Shown in pieces: positions 34,278 to 46,289 of a stretch of 64,000 nt of DNA. The notes below the pieces were generated by a model that was not told where the DNA came from, made no database searches, and saw only the letters and a list, made by a program, of their open reading frames with translations. Each line of letters opens with the position of its first letter. Position 1 is the first letter of the stretch. The stretch lies in the NCBI RefSeq assembly GCF_020379485.1, contig NC_063439.1, forward strand, positions 21,700,098 to 21,764,097. Direction: 5' to 3'. A program made the position numbers and the translations under genes. The stretch is from Brassica napus (taxonomy: Eukaryota > Streptophyta > Magnoliopsida > Brassicales > Brassicaceae).

Positions 34278-34695
34278 TTATTAAATATTGTAAGTGATTT
34301 TAAACTAATTTATTTTTTTTAATGTTAAGATACAAGTCTCAAAATTAATAGAATTCAATTTTTTTTAATGAAAAACACATTTTTATAATGAAAAAGTGAC
34401 AACTCTTAAACTGATACATTTCAGTTTTTTATGTAACAACACAACCTTTCACATTAATAATAGAAATCCTATTTAATTCTAAAGGATGTGTCTTTTCATC
34501 ATAATTTTGCAAATGTCTGTTTATTGTAACTTTTGTTCATAACAGTTTTTGGAACGTTTTAGTTTATAACTTCTTTCATTTTTTAAAGTTGTATTTATTT
34601 TTAATTTTTTTTTTTCAGTTTTATTTATTATGTTCTGTGTTATATTTACGTCACCCAAAACATTACACGGATACAATGTTGATGTATATATAATA
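34278..34695. repeat. AT-rich degenerate repeat field (continuation)
   Basis: Same repeat vocabulary as 31.9-32.95 kb (AAACTGATACATTTCAGTTTTT, CACAACCTTTCACATTAATAA). It ends at the Helitron-type terminus. Confidence 0.6.
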
Positions 34696-34722
34696 CTAGG
34701 GTCGGCCCGGGCTACGCCCGGG
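34696..34722 (-). mobile_element. Helitron-type 3' end (minus strand)
   Basis: The minus strand carries a perfect hairpin CCCGGGC-GTA-GCCCGGG (34706-34722) followed by CCGACC and CTAG before T. The 5' end was not found; the gypsy element at 35366 may split this Helitron. Confidence 0.65.
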
Positions 34723-35360
34723 TTTTTTGTTTTAATTTTAATTTTGATTATATATTTAGTACGTTTATTTAATATATAAATTTTAAAATTTATTATAAGA
34801 ATATAAATAGCTATAGACAAATATAAAATATATAATTTTAAATCATTCATTGCTTTTTGCTTACACAATTTAAAAATTTTAGTATCCAATTATTTTTATT
34901 GGAAATTATATATAAGGTGAAGAGCAGAATGAAAAAAAAATGAATTAAATTCTAATTATAGTATTTAATTGGTTAAATTGTAGACATGTGTTATTTCACT
35001 TAAAATAAAAAGGTCGGTCTGCGCGTGGATTATATATTTCAATTTGTTATATATATTAATTATTTTATATTATTTTATTACTTTTCTGATATGTTTTTGA
35101 TATTTATAATATATTTTATTACAATATTAGTAGGTAAAGATAATATAAATACTCATTATTTTAAGTAAAACTAAATTATATCTCTTATTCAAATAAATTC
35201 ATTAAAAAAAGTAAATAAAATGCATTATTTATTTACATGTTAAATGTCCTCAATATATTCATCTCATGTATGTTTTTTAGTGTGTTACTTCCCCCACATT
35301 GTTGAAGATTTAAAACTTAAAATTGTGATAAAAATTGGTAAGGAATACATTTGTGAGTGA
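34723..35360. other. AT-rich DNA, probably Helitron interior
   Basis: There is no coding sequence. A second GC-rich motif (GGTCGGTCTGCGCGTGGAT, about 35011) may be a decayed terminus. Confidence 0.45.
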
Positions 35361-35365
35361 CTTAT

Positions 35366-36933
35366 TGTCATGACCCAAACCCAGGCCCATCTGACATTCA
35401 GCGAAGCCCAAAACCATTTCCAGAAGCCCAAGGTATTTTGTTACAAATACCCACCTTTCCACCTTGTTTTCTCAGAAAACTTCATCAAAAAAAAAAAAGA
35501 AAGAGCTAGAGAGAGAGTGAGCTAAGAGGAAGTGTGATTATTTTGTAGTCAGAAAGTCGCCGGAGCTCGTCGCCGGAGCAACCGTGCGCCGTGATCACGT
35601 TCAGCTCGCCACCCCCGATCAACACCCTAGGTAACTGCCGGAAACCGCATGCCTTAAGTTTCAGTTTCGTTTCCGTTTAGTAAATCGCCCATAACTTCCT
35701 AACCATTGATCATCTCGTGCATGCAAGACCACCATCGTGTTCCTCTCGTCGAGACGAAGCCGTAGACACCAACCACACCGCAATCGGATCCCGGACGAAG
35801 CCGCTAGAGCCTCCCGAAGTTTCGCCTCTGCGCAGGCGTGAAACGCACGCGCCGTCGCCGTCCGCCGGAGCCACCGCGCATTCCGGCCACTCGCCGCCGT
35901 CTCCGACCGCCGTTCGCCGGAGCCGCCGTGATCGACCGCCGTCCGTCCGCCGCCGTGAAGCTGCCGCCGCGTCGCCGCCTCGCCGCCGTCGCCGCCGCTG
36001 ATTTTCCGATTTAGAGTCTATTTGAGCAGCTGGAGTTCATAGATACCACATTTCCCTATTGCTAAGGTGAGGGGCTATTCCCGAACTCCTCTTACACGGT
36101 TTAGGACTTCGAATAAGTATAACTTATTTCTAATATGTTCCGTCTGCTTGAAATCGAGTCTGTCATTGCTTGTTTAGTTATTAGGTTCTTTGCTTAAACC
36201 GGAACTAGGTTGTTAGCGGATTCAACATTGATTGCTTCACTTAATGTAAATGCTTAGCTAGGATTGTTTTTGAGTGGAGACGGATACAGAGACGGACTTC
36301 TGTATGCCGGATTGTATGAGGTTATGGCCAACTATAGTCGACCGGTTGAGCTGTAGCCTGGAAGTGTCGATAAATCGTCCACGGGCGGTGTCCGAGCACT
36401 ATCTCGAGTTGTGTTATGTTTTTGGCCTGTTAGTGGGCGGCGAGAGCGCGCCTCGCTAGGATCATTGTTTGTTGCTTGGGTACTTTAGGTGCCGTGTTTG
36501 ACATGTATTAGAATTAAATTATATTTATTCGGAGTGTTATGTCCGGGTCCATGGACTTCGGGGTAGCATCCCCCATACCTCATTGGGCGATTCACCTATC
36601 GCTCACCCCTCACTCTTCCCCCTTTCAGGTGAGACCGACGAGCAGGAGTGATTATCGGACCTGTGCTATTGGGCTTTTGGGCTTCTATCGCTTTTATCGC
36701 TTTTTATCTTTATCGGGCCTTTAGGCCTTTGGACTTTATCGTTTGTGTTATTTCCTATTTCAGACTTTCGGTTTATGTCGTATTTTATATTTCGGATGTT
36801 ATCGATGTTGGGCTTTTAGGCCTTATGGTATCATATCGACTTTTATATTATGATATGAAGATTATTATTATTCAGTATTTATTATTTTGTTATTTTTCGC
36901 TATTATATTATTTTGAGAAAACCGGGTGTGACA
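35366..36933 (+). repeat. 5' LTR of the gypsy element
   Basis: It begins TGTCATGACCC and ends GGGTGTGACA. The segment 35720-36000 is strongly GC-rich with CCG-type triplets and gives a 94-codon Arg/Ala/Pro-rich frame that looks like a composition artefact. The rest is AT-rich and holds the U3/R/U5 signals, which were not delimited. Confidence 0.95.
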
Positions 36934-36938
36934 ATTTT

Positions 36939-36950
36939 TGGTATCAGAGC
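36939..36950 (+). promoter_or_regulatory. Primer binding site (initiator tRNA-Met)
   Basis: TGGTATCAGAGC begins five bases after the 5' LTR end and complements the 3' end of plant initiator tRNA-Met. Confidence 0.93.
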
Positions 36951-37168
36951 GGGGTTCCGTCCCGGCTCCGACCCGGGATGGCGATTTTTGGAGACCTTGT
37001 TTTATTCGGTTTTAATCGGTTTTGATGGTTTTAGACGATTTCAAATATTTTTGGGGATTTGGGAATTTTGTAAACGAAAATAAATAGCACCTTTCCATTC
37101 GATATCACTTCTCCTTAAATGTTGGTATCAAAAGTTGAGCGTAAGTTAACATTTCGCTTTCCTTTCAG

Positions 37169-40100
37169 ATGCCGCCCAGGAGAAGAACCACACGTGCCCA
37201 GACTGCCAGAGTTGTTAGAGACGTTGTAGATGAGCATGAGCAGCCCGCAGTTCCGCCACCCGCGGCTCCACCAGTTGATCAGGATGCATTGAGACAGATG
37301 GTTCAGGATGCCGCTAGGCAGGCCGCTCAGGAGGCACTTCAGCAGATTGCCCAGGAGACAGCCAGGCAGGCCGCTCAAGAGGCTGCCCGAGTAGCTGCTC
37401 AAGAGGTTGCTCGTCAGATGGCTGCCGTTCAGCAGGGTCCTCAGGTTCAGGTGCAGCAGGGTCCACAGATTCGGGTTCAGCAAGTTCCACCGGTTCAGGT
37501 TCAGCAGGATCAGCAGATTCCCGCTCAGCATGATCATCAGGATCCCGTTCAGCAGGTTCCCCTTCCTCAGGTTCCACTGCAGCAGGATCCAGCTCAGCAG
37601 TTTGCTCATGGTGTTCAGGATCTACCGCCACCACCACCGCGACCTCATGTTTACCCAGTTTATGATGAGAGGTTCTACAGGCTGACATGTCAGATGAGGA
37701 ACATGGATATGGAGCATTTTAGCGGGACAGTGGATGCTGTAGCTGCACATGATTGGAAGTTAGCCTTGCAGCGGAAGCTGGAGATTATTGAGTGTCCACC
37801 AGAGTTGTCGCTCAGATTGACTATGCAGTATCTTCGTGGAGATGCTCTTATATGGTGGGAAGGAATACGATTGAGTCATTTTGGGCCAGAGAGGCTTACC
37901 TTCGCTGACTTCATTCGAGAGTTTGATAGGAAATACTTTCCGAAGGAAGCTATGGATAGGAAGAAATGCGAGTTCGAGCATGTAAGCCAGGGAGAGATGT
38001 CTATCAGGGAGTATGAGGTTGTGTTCAACCAACTTCGCAGATTTGCTGGAGTGGGCATTTCAGAGGAAGACTTGATCAGGAAGTTTTTGAGTGGGATGCG
38101 AGTGGAGATTCGCAACAGGTGTCGGGTAGTCACCTACCACAGATTGGGAGATTTGGTGGAGAAAGCTGCCGAGCAGGAGGCAGGCTTGGCGGAGGAGCAG
38201 AAACTTACCAAAGCAGTTCAGGTTAAGTCTGGAAAAGCTCCAGAGTCTCAGAGGAGAGCAGGGGACCCGTCGGGATTACCGATATGTCCTCGTTGCCATC
38301 GCAGTCACAGTGGGCAGTGTATGAGGTGTCTTATTTGCGGTAAGATTGGACACATTGCGAAGTTTTGTCGGGTTAAGCCATTGGATACGCCACCAGTCAG
38401 ACAGATTGCAGCACCAGCAGCACCAGCAGCGGCACAGGTCTGTTTTGGCTGTGGTCAGCCAGGTCACTTCATCAGAGATTGTCCGAGGAGGGGCAATGCG
38501 GCACTCCCACCACCACCGAAGCGTCTAGCCATCGCTCCACGAGTGTTTGCGGTTGGAGATCCTCAAGGAGCTGAGCCGATAGCAGGTATGAGACTTTTCC
38601 ATACTTGTTTGTGTTTGAGTATTTTGGTTCGTGGTTGTCATGTGTAGTTAGTAAAAATCTCGTGTAGGATCGGTTTCCGTTGGAGGAGAGTCAGCTTATA
38701 CCTTATTCGACACGGGAGCTTCTCATAGTTTTGTGAGTCCGCGCTTAGTCCAGTCTTGGTCTTTTCGGGGAGTCTTCGAACCGAAGGCTAAGCAGATTCA
38801 GACTGCCGGTACGGAGAAGTTGGGAGCAGTTGGCATTCATCACGATGTACCAGTTCTACTTGGAGGAGTCGAGTTGCTCGGAGATTTGACGGAGATGGAG
38901 ATGAGCTCCTACGATGTTATACTTGGGATGGATTGGTTGTCGCGACATCGAGTAGTCTTGGATTGTCCGAAGGCAAGAGTTAACATCCCTAGAGAAGAAG
39001 GAAAGATCATTTGCGAGGGCATTCAGACACACCAGGAAATTCCTATCGTCTCCATGTTGCGTGCAGAAGAATTATTGGAGAGTGGAGCAGAGGGATTTTT
39101 GACAACCATTTCGATGGTTAAGGAGGACGGTCAGCAGGAGCTGCATGATATACCAGTGGTCGCCGAGTACGAGGATGTCTTTGAGGCTTTAAAAGGGCCA
39201 CCACCAGCTAGAGCGGACGTACTTACGATAGAAGTAGAGCCAGGAGCAGCACCAGTTTCACGAGCTCCATACCGTCTCGCACCAACTGAGATGGCAGAGT
39301 TAAAGAAGCAGTTGGAGGAACTATCTGATAAGGGGTTTATCAGGCCGAGTACGTCACCGTGGGGAGCACCAGTGTTGTTTGTGAAGAAGAAAGATGGGAG
39401 TTTCAGACTTTGTATCGATTACAGAGGTTTGAACAAAGTGACCATCAAGAATAAGTACCCGCTCCCGCGTATCGACGAGTTGTTGGACCAGTTGCAGGGA
39501 GCTTCATGGTTCTCTAAGATTGACTTGGCATCGGGATACCACCAGATTGCGATAGCTGAGGGAGATGTGCGGAAGACGGCATTCCGTACCCGTTATGGAC
39601 ATTACGAGTTTGTGGTAATGCCATTTGGGTTGACGAATGCACCGGCAGCATTCATGAAACTCATGAATGATGTGTTTCGAGAGCAATTGGATAAGTTTGT
39701 GATAGTTTTCATCGATGATATCTTGGTTTATTCTCGGAGTAGAGAAGAGCATGCTGAGCATTTGCGGATTGTGTTGGGTAAGCTTCGGGAACATCAGTTG
39801 TTTGCCAAGCTAAGTAAGTGTAACTTTTGGCAGAGGAAGATTGGATTTTTGGGTCACGTGGTTTCAGAAGCAGGAGTTGCCGTAGATCAGGAGAAGATTA
39901 CCGCCATTTCAGAGTGGCCGACACCTAAGAGTGCGACGGAGATCCGAAGTTTTCTCGGTTTGGCAGGATACTACAGAAAGTATGTCAACAGTTTTGCTAG
40001 CATTGCAAAGCCAATGACACGGCTAACAGGAAAAGACGCCAAGTTTGATTGGACAGAGGAATGTTCGGGAAGTTTCACTGAGTTGAAGCGACAGCTGACC

Positions 40101-42230
40101 CATGCGCCAGTTTTGGTACTCCCGAGACCAGGAATACCATATGATGTTTACACTGATGCGTCAGGCACCGGATTGGGATGTGTACTGATGCAGGAGGGTC
40201 AGGTCATTGCCTATGCATCACGACAATTGAGGCCTCACGAGGCCAATTATCCTACGCATGATTTGGAGTTGGCAGCAGTTGTATTCGCATTAAAGATCTG
40301 GAGGTCATACTTGTATGGAGAGAAAGTGAAGATTTTCACGGACCACCAGAGTCTGAAGTACGTATTTACGCAGGCGGACTTGAATTTGAGGCAGCGTAGA
40401 TGGATGGAGTTGTTAGCAGACTACAACTTGGAGATCGCATATCATCCGGGAAAGGCTAATCATGTGGCGGATGCCTTGAGTAGGCGTAGAAGCGATGTAT
40501 CGGGAACCAAAGAGGTCCAAGAGCTTACTGGGACACTTGCTAGTCTCAGATTATGTGCAATTACTGTAGAAGGAGAGTCAGTTGGCGCTGAGGCTGTAGA
40601 GCGGGCAGACTTACTATGGAGGATACGCAAAGCTCAGGATGGTGATGAGGCTTTGCGTAAGCAGATCGAGATGGAGAGTATTGGTTATCATACAGCCTCC
40701 AGCGGGATGTTCATGTACCGAAACCGGGTTTGTGTGCCCAATGATGAGCTGTTAAGAAAGGAGATCTTACGGCAAGCACACCACTCGAGTTTCTCCATTC
40801 ATCCAGGAAATACCAAGATGTACAGGGATCTGAAGCGATATTACCATTGGCCTGGTATGAAGAGAGATGTTGCTTCATTAGTATCGCAATGTCAGACGTG
40901 TCAGATGGTTAAGGCCGAGCATCAGGTTCCTAGCGGGTTATTGCAAAACCTACCATTACCGGAGTGGAAATGGGACATGGTAACTATGGATTTTGTGACG
41001 GGTTTGCCGACTACGTCAGGAGGGAAGAATGCCATATGGGTAGTCGTGGATAGACTTACGAAGTCAGCCCATTTTCTAGCGATTAAGAAGACAGACAGAG
41101 CTGATCAGCTAGCACAGACTTACATCAGCGAGATTGTGAGATTGCATGGAGTTCCGGTCAGCATTGTATCGGATCGGGATACAAAGTTCACGTCTGAGTT
41201 TTGGAGAGCCTTCCAGAAGGCGCTTGGGACAAAGGTTCATATGAGTACGGCTTATCACCCGCAGACAGATGGTCAGTCAGAGAGGACTATTCAGACTTTG
41301 GAGGATATGCTCAGAGCTTGTGTTTTAGATTGGGAAGGTAGTTGGGTGAAGTATCTACCTCTAGCCGAGTTTGCCTACAACAACAGCTATCATTCGAGTA
41401 TTGGGATGGCACCGTATGAGGCTCTATATGGTAGACCTTGTCGCACACCACTTTGTTGGACGGAAGTGGGAGAGCGACGTGAGATAGAACCAGCCATGGT
41501 TCAAGAGACAGTCGAGCAGGTTGAGATGCTCAAGATGCGGCTTAAGGAAGCCCATGACCGTCAGAAGAGTTATGCAGATAAGCGGCGTAAGGATTTGGAG
41601 TTCCAGGTTGGCGACCTGGTATACCTGAAAATGAGGACATTTCAGGGAGGATCTAAGACTCGGAAGCTAAAGAAGCTTAAACCGAGATATATGGGACCAT
41701 ATCCTATTCTGGAGCGGATTGGAGCAGTTGCTTACCGATTGGATTTATCAGGAGAGTTATCAGATTTCCATGATGTGTTCCATGTTTCCGTTTTGAGGAA
41801 AGTAGTGAGAGAGCCAGAGCTCATTTTGCAGCAGCCACCTAGAGACCTTGGCAAAGGTTTACGTGGGTTGTGCCAGCCAGTAGAGATATTGGATCGCCAA
41901 GTGAAAGCAGATCATGGTATGATGACAATGTTGGTCAAGGTTCGTTGGGAGAGAGACGGGATTCAGGAGGAGACCTGGGAGTCCGAGCCCCAAATGAGGA
42001 TTGATTATCCAGACCTGTTTTGGGGTGTCATTGGAGAGTTTGGTGACTCGAATTCGGGGTCGAATTCCTTATTAGTGGGGGAGAGTTGTCATGACCCAAA
42101 CCCAGGCCCATCTGACATTCAGCGAAGCCCAAAACCATTTCCAGAAGCCCAAGGTATTTTGTTACAAATACCCACCTTTCCACCTTGTTTTCTCAGAAAA
42201 CTTCATCAAAAAAAAAAAAGAAAGAGCTAG
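37169..42230 (+). CDS. Gypsy Gag-Pol polyprotein, probably expressed through an 82 bp intron
   Basis: Exon 1 is 37169-38585 and exon 2 is 38668-42230; together they encode 1659 aa. Gag has a Gln/Pro/Val-rich N-terminal region, a retrotransposon gag core ([30 protein letters not shown]) and two CCHC knuckles ([28 protein letters not shown]). Pol has protease [13 protein letters not shown] with FIDDILVYS, RNase H with VYTDASGTG, an HHCC integrase finger (HH..H..CQTCQ), DDE-type residues in [19 protein letters not shown] and [11 protein letters not shown], and a chromodomain-like end ([17 protein letters not shown]). Unspliced RNA reads Gag only and stops at 38647; pol is in the +1 frame and has no good ATG. 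The donor GTATGA and acceptor GTGTAG restore frame exactly. The pol frame runs 144 nt into the 3' LTR. Confidence 0.92.
38586..38667 (+). other. Putative intron between gag and protease in the gypsy element
   Basis: This 82 bp stretch starts GTATGAGA and ends TCGTGTAG, is T-rich near its 3' end, and contains the gag stop codon (38645-38647). Removing it joins GCA-G to GA-TCG and continues directly into the protease region. Ribosomal frameshifting is an alternative, but would have to skip the intervening bases. Confidence 0.65.
42074..42086 (+). promoter_or_regulatory. Polypurine tract of the gypsy element
   Basis: AGTGGGGGAGAGT lies immediately before the 3' LTR and inside the pol reading frame. 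Confidence 0.85.
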
Positions 42231-43654
42231 AGAGAGAGTGAGCTAAGAGGAAGTGTGATTATTTTGTAGTCAGAAAGTCGCCGGAGCTCGTCGCCGGAGC
42301 AACCGTGCGCCGTGATCACGTTCAGCTCGCCACCCCCGATCAACACCCTAGGTAACTGCCGGAAACCGCATGCCTTAAGTTTCAGTTTCGTTTCCGTTTA
42401 GTAAATCGCCCATAACTTCCTAACCATTGATCATCTCGTGCATGCAAGACCACCATCGTGTTCCTCTCGTCGAGACGAAGCCGTAGACACCAACCACACC
42501 GCAATCGGATCCCGGACGAAGCCGCTAGAGCCTCCCGAAGTTTCGCCTCTGCGCAGGCGTGAAACGCACGCGCCGTCGCCGTCCGCCGGAGCCACCGCGC
42601 ATTCCGGCCACTCGCCGCCGTCTCCGACCGCCGTTCGCCGGAGCCGCCGTGATCGACCGCCGTCCGTCCGCCGCCGTGAAGCTGCCGCCGCGTCGCCGCC
42701 TCGCCGCCGTCGCCGCCGCTGATTTTCCGATTTAGAGTCTATTTGAGCAGCTGGAGTTCATAGATACCACATTTCCCTATTGCTAAGGTGAGGGGCTATT
42801 CCCGAACTCCTCTTACACGGTTTAGGACTTCGAATAAGTATAACTTATTTCTAATATGTTCCGTCTGCTTGAAATCGAGTCTGTCATTGCTTGTTTAGTT
42901 ATTAGGTTCTTTGCTTAAACCGGAACTAGGTTGTTAGCGGATTCAACATTGATTGCTTCACTTAATGTAAATGCTTAGCTAGGATTGTTTTTGAGTGGAG
43001 ACGGATACAGAGACGGACTTCTGTATGCCGGATTGTATGAGGTTATGGCCAACTATAGTCGACCGGTTGAGCTGTAGCCTGGAAGTGTCGATAAATCGTC
43101 CACGGGCGGTGTCCGAGCACTATCTCGAGTTGTGTTATGTTTTTGGCCTGTTAGTGGGCGGCGAGAGCGCGCCTCGCTAGGATCATTGTTTGTTGCTTGG
43201 GTACTTTAGGTGCCGTGTTTGACATGTATTAGAATTAAATTATATTTATTCGGAGTGTTATGTCCGGGTCCATGGACTTCGGGGTAGCATCCCCCATACC
43301 TCATTGGGCGATTCACCTATCGCTCACCCCTCACTCTTCCCCCTTTCAGGTGAGACCGACGAGCAGGAGTGATTATCGGACCTGTGCTATTGGGCTTTTG
43401 GGCTTCTATCGCTTTTATCGCTTTTTATCTTTATCGGGCCTTTAGGCCTTTGGACTTTATCGTTTGTGTTATTTCCTATTTCAGACTTTCGGTTTATGTC
43501 GTATTTTATATTTCGGATGTTATCGATGTTGGGCTTTTAGGCCTTATGGTATCATATCGACTTTTATATTATGATATGAAGATTATTATTATTCAGTATT
43601 TATTATTTTGTTATTTTTCGCTATTATATTATTTTGAGAAAACCGGGTGTGACA
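42087..43654 (+). repeat. 3' LTR of the gypsy element
   Basis: Same length and, as far as read, same sequence as the 5' LTR, including the GC-rich 42441-42720 block. The 3' end GGGTGTGACA abuts the CTTAT duplication. Confidence 0.95.
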
Positions 43655-43659
43655 CTTAT

Positions 43660-45940
43660 ATGCACAGACGATTGTTATAACTTTTATTTTTAAGAAAATT
43701 GAAAAGTTTTGTGTTTATGAAATTTAAAGAGTTCCACTAACTCTTTCTTCCATTTTTTTAACTTCTTCAATTATTTTATTGTTTACTCCGTATAGTTATA
43801 TACTTATATATCTTATGTAGTTCTTTGTGCATGTTAGTCGAACCAATACGATGGAAGCACATATATATGAATAATATTGAGATTTCTCATTTCAAATTTA
43901 AGCAAGCTATACCTTCGTTTTAGTAGTTAGCCTTTACGATACTACTTGATCAAGTAAAAGAAAATAACCAAAGTTATGAGTCAGATGACCTTTTAAGTAT
44001 ATACCCAGTCATGCCTACTGAAATTCTACAACTCTCTGCTTTCTATCCATTTTTCAGCTTCCATGTCTTTGTGAGGCATTTCTTCAAGAAAATTCAATTT
44101 TTTTATCAACTCCAATACCAGCCTAGCTCTGTCCAATCTATTCCATTATCATAACTACAAAACAGTCACCAACCACTATATTTCTTCTTCTTAAACTATG
44201 AAACAATGTCGTAATTTCTTGTTCAATCTCAAACTATCAAGGCATATATGATGGTATAGAGAAGAAGAAGTATGAATCTTAGTCCATGACTGCTGGTCTT
44301 CTTGCACGCATCAATTAAAGAACGTGTGAAACAGATGGATTAGCTAGATTTACGGGCTATGAACTCCAGGAAGCTTAGCTTGCATTTGATCCCTCTTCTG
44401 AGGATTTTTCAGCTTCATCTTGCACATGTTATCTTTGGCACTTCATTAAAGACCATGTATGCATTCTACAAAAACCTTAGAATCAACATAAACTTGCATC
44501 TAAAATAAGCATTAGCAATCCTAAGACAGTCTTATCTCACTCTAGGTTGATGATTCCCAATTTATCAATGGAAAGACCAGTAAAAAAAAAAAAAAAAAAA
44601 AAAAGCATGACAATCGATGAAAACAAACAGTCCACATGCATGTTCTGCCTCAGATTTAAAAATATATAAATTACTATGGATCTTATAAAAACAGCTGAGA
44701 AATTGTACCTTGAGCATGACAATCGATGAAAGTCAAAAAGTCAAGAAATCATCCCCACAATTGCCGCTGCTACCTCTGTTATTCGAAAATTGTTGTTGAC
44801 TTTGCAACTCCTTATTTTGAAAGGTGAAAATGCCACATGAGTTTAGCTGAAAATAACATACCTCACTAACACTATTGATAAGAAATTCTTCAAACAGGCG
44901 TACCAGCACAGATTTTATTTGGCTAGTAATGCACAGAACATCCCATAATTAAAGACTGCCAACCTCTCTTCCGCCCCACCTGTATTTAGTTATGCAAAAA
45001 TATCAACTCTGAATCGAATTTGTTATATATGAGCACAATTCTTGTTTTTTTTTGCAACAGATAGCTCATCGGCTCCATCCAGTATGTTTTTGTGTAAAGA
45101 CTTTAAGCTGCTTCACTAACCCGTCTGTTTTCTAATATCTCAGGTACACATAAAGAAGGATTCTAACCCTCAATTCGTGATGCTGTTGTGTAGAGGAGTA
45201 CTTGCAGTAACCCATGACCTGAAAAATACAAAACACATATCTTAATGGTCAAAGCACTGCAGGAACTTTTGCTGCAGAAAGCATATGAATAAAAAATTTT
45301 AGAGACTCCCTTTGACTGAATGTATAAATCATCGATCTGGAGCAAAACGTATAAGATTAAAAGCACCAAACGAAAATAATAGTTTATGTCTCTTGGAATG
45401 AAATAGATGATGCATATGCTAGAAGATGAGAACCCAATTAACTCAAAACCCATTATTATCACCACCGATGAACATCTCGAATTTTACAGGGAAAGATTGG
45501 CTTGCATTAATGTAGATATGGGGTGAGGTTGTTCTTTTTCTTAAAAAAATACTTTGAGAAATGCAAGATATTCGTTTTCAATATCCCTCTCTGATATTTA
45601 TCGATTCAAACTTAAACTTGTACACAATAAGCAATGTATTAGAGTATCAGAAGTATTTACCTTTGTTCCACCGGCTCAAACTCATGACTGATATTTTGGG
45701 ATGTCGTCTTCTGCTATAGTTGTCAGCACTGCAACGACACGTTTTTCTGCCACAATGGCTAACACTGGCTCCGTCAAAGTAACGATCCCGAGTCGTCGGA
45801 AACCAAACTAAGAGGATTTGGAACAATCTTGTTTCACCTTAGAATAAAATACGATTGAAACAGGGAGAGCAATCAGAAGAGCTCAACGTTTTGGAGTTGA
45901 CAACGAAATTCATCAGAATAAATATTGAATATTAAAAGAG
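43660..45940. other. Intergenic DNA right of the gypsy element
   Basis: No gene was recognised. A poly(A) run of about 23 bases lies at 44582-44604. The text between 43990 and 45700 is moderately AT-rich with short broken frames on minus and could be old gene remnants. A GACAATCGATGAAA repeat occurs near 44607 and 44715. Confidence 0.4.
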
Positions 45941-45947
45941 ATTTACA

Positions 45948-46142
45948 ATGAGCGATGCACCTACAGGGAGAAGACGGCGAGATGATATCATTACAGTAAG
46001 CGATACACCAAATCTTCGGAAACCAATGTATAGCTATGAGGAATTGTGGGGATGTGTTAAAGGTGAACTTTATATAGGTGGAGATCCTCCGCATGTAAAA
46101 GATATAAGAGAGCACCACATTGTGTTGTTTATTGCTCACTGA
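45948..46142 (+). CDS. Short unidentified frame, possible gene fragment
   Basis: 64 codons starting MSDAPTGRRRRDDIITVSDT and including YSYEELWGCVKGELYIGGDP. Composition is protein-like, unlike the flanks, and a similar GGCTCCGTCAA motif with CGGAAACCAA occurs upstream near 45770-45810 and again near 46465. No family was recognised. It may be one exon of a decayed gene (an At5g24640 counterpart is possible by position only). Confidence 0.3.
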   Translation: MSDAPTGRRRRDDIITVSDTPNLRKPMYSYEELWGCVKGELYIGGDPPHVKDIREHHIVLFIAH

Positions 46143-46289
46143 ATCATTCCTCTGTGTTAAATCAAAAGCTAACAGCAGTGCACTGTCTAGGGATGCCTTA
46201 GCCTAAGCATCGTTCTAGAGAAACTCCCAAATCAACAAAGATACCACCTTTAACTTTAAAGCTAAGATTTTGATTACCTTTTTGACGGA

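Larger units (their letters stand above)
35361..43659 (+). mobile_element. Complete Ty3/gypsy LTR retrotransposon (chromovirus, Tekay/Del-like)
   Basis: The LTRs at 35366-36933 and 42087-43654 are both 1568 bp and look identical wherever compared, including every short frame inside them. The target duplication CTTAT is at 35361-35365 and 43655-43659. A primer binding site, TGGTATCAGAGC (36939-36950, initiator tRNA-Met), follows the left LTR, and a polypurine tract (AGTGGGGGAGAG) precedes the right one. Gag, protease, RT, RNase H, integrase and a chromodomain-like tail are in the order expected for Metaviridae, with no internal lesion. It is the youngest insertion in the window and could be autonomous. 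Confidence 0.95.

Noticed and set aside
35717..36001. 94-codon frame in the 5' LTR (repeated at 42438-42722) as a gene
   Set aside because: Low-complexity CCG-rich sequence inside an LTR, with no domain; reported as a GC-rich island only.
36274..37025. Frames of 61-125 codons in the LTRs
   Set aside because: Identical in both LTRs, short and overlapping, with no family; part of the LTR sequence.
38586..38667. Programmed ribosomal frameshift between gag and pol
   Set aside because: Pol is +1 relative to gag but the gag stop lies 85 bases before the first pol start-like codon, and the intervening sequence is intron-like; splicing explains the frame better, though it is not proven.
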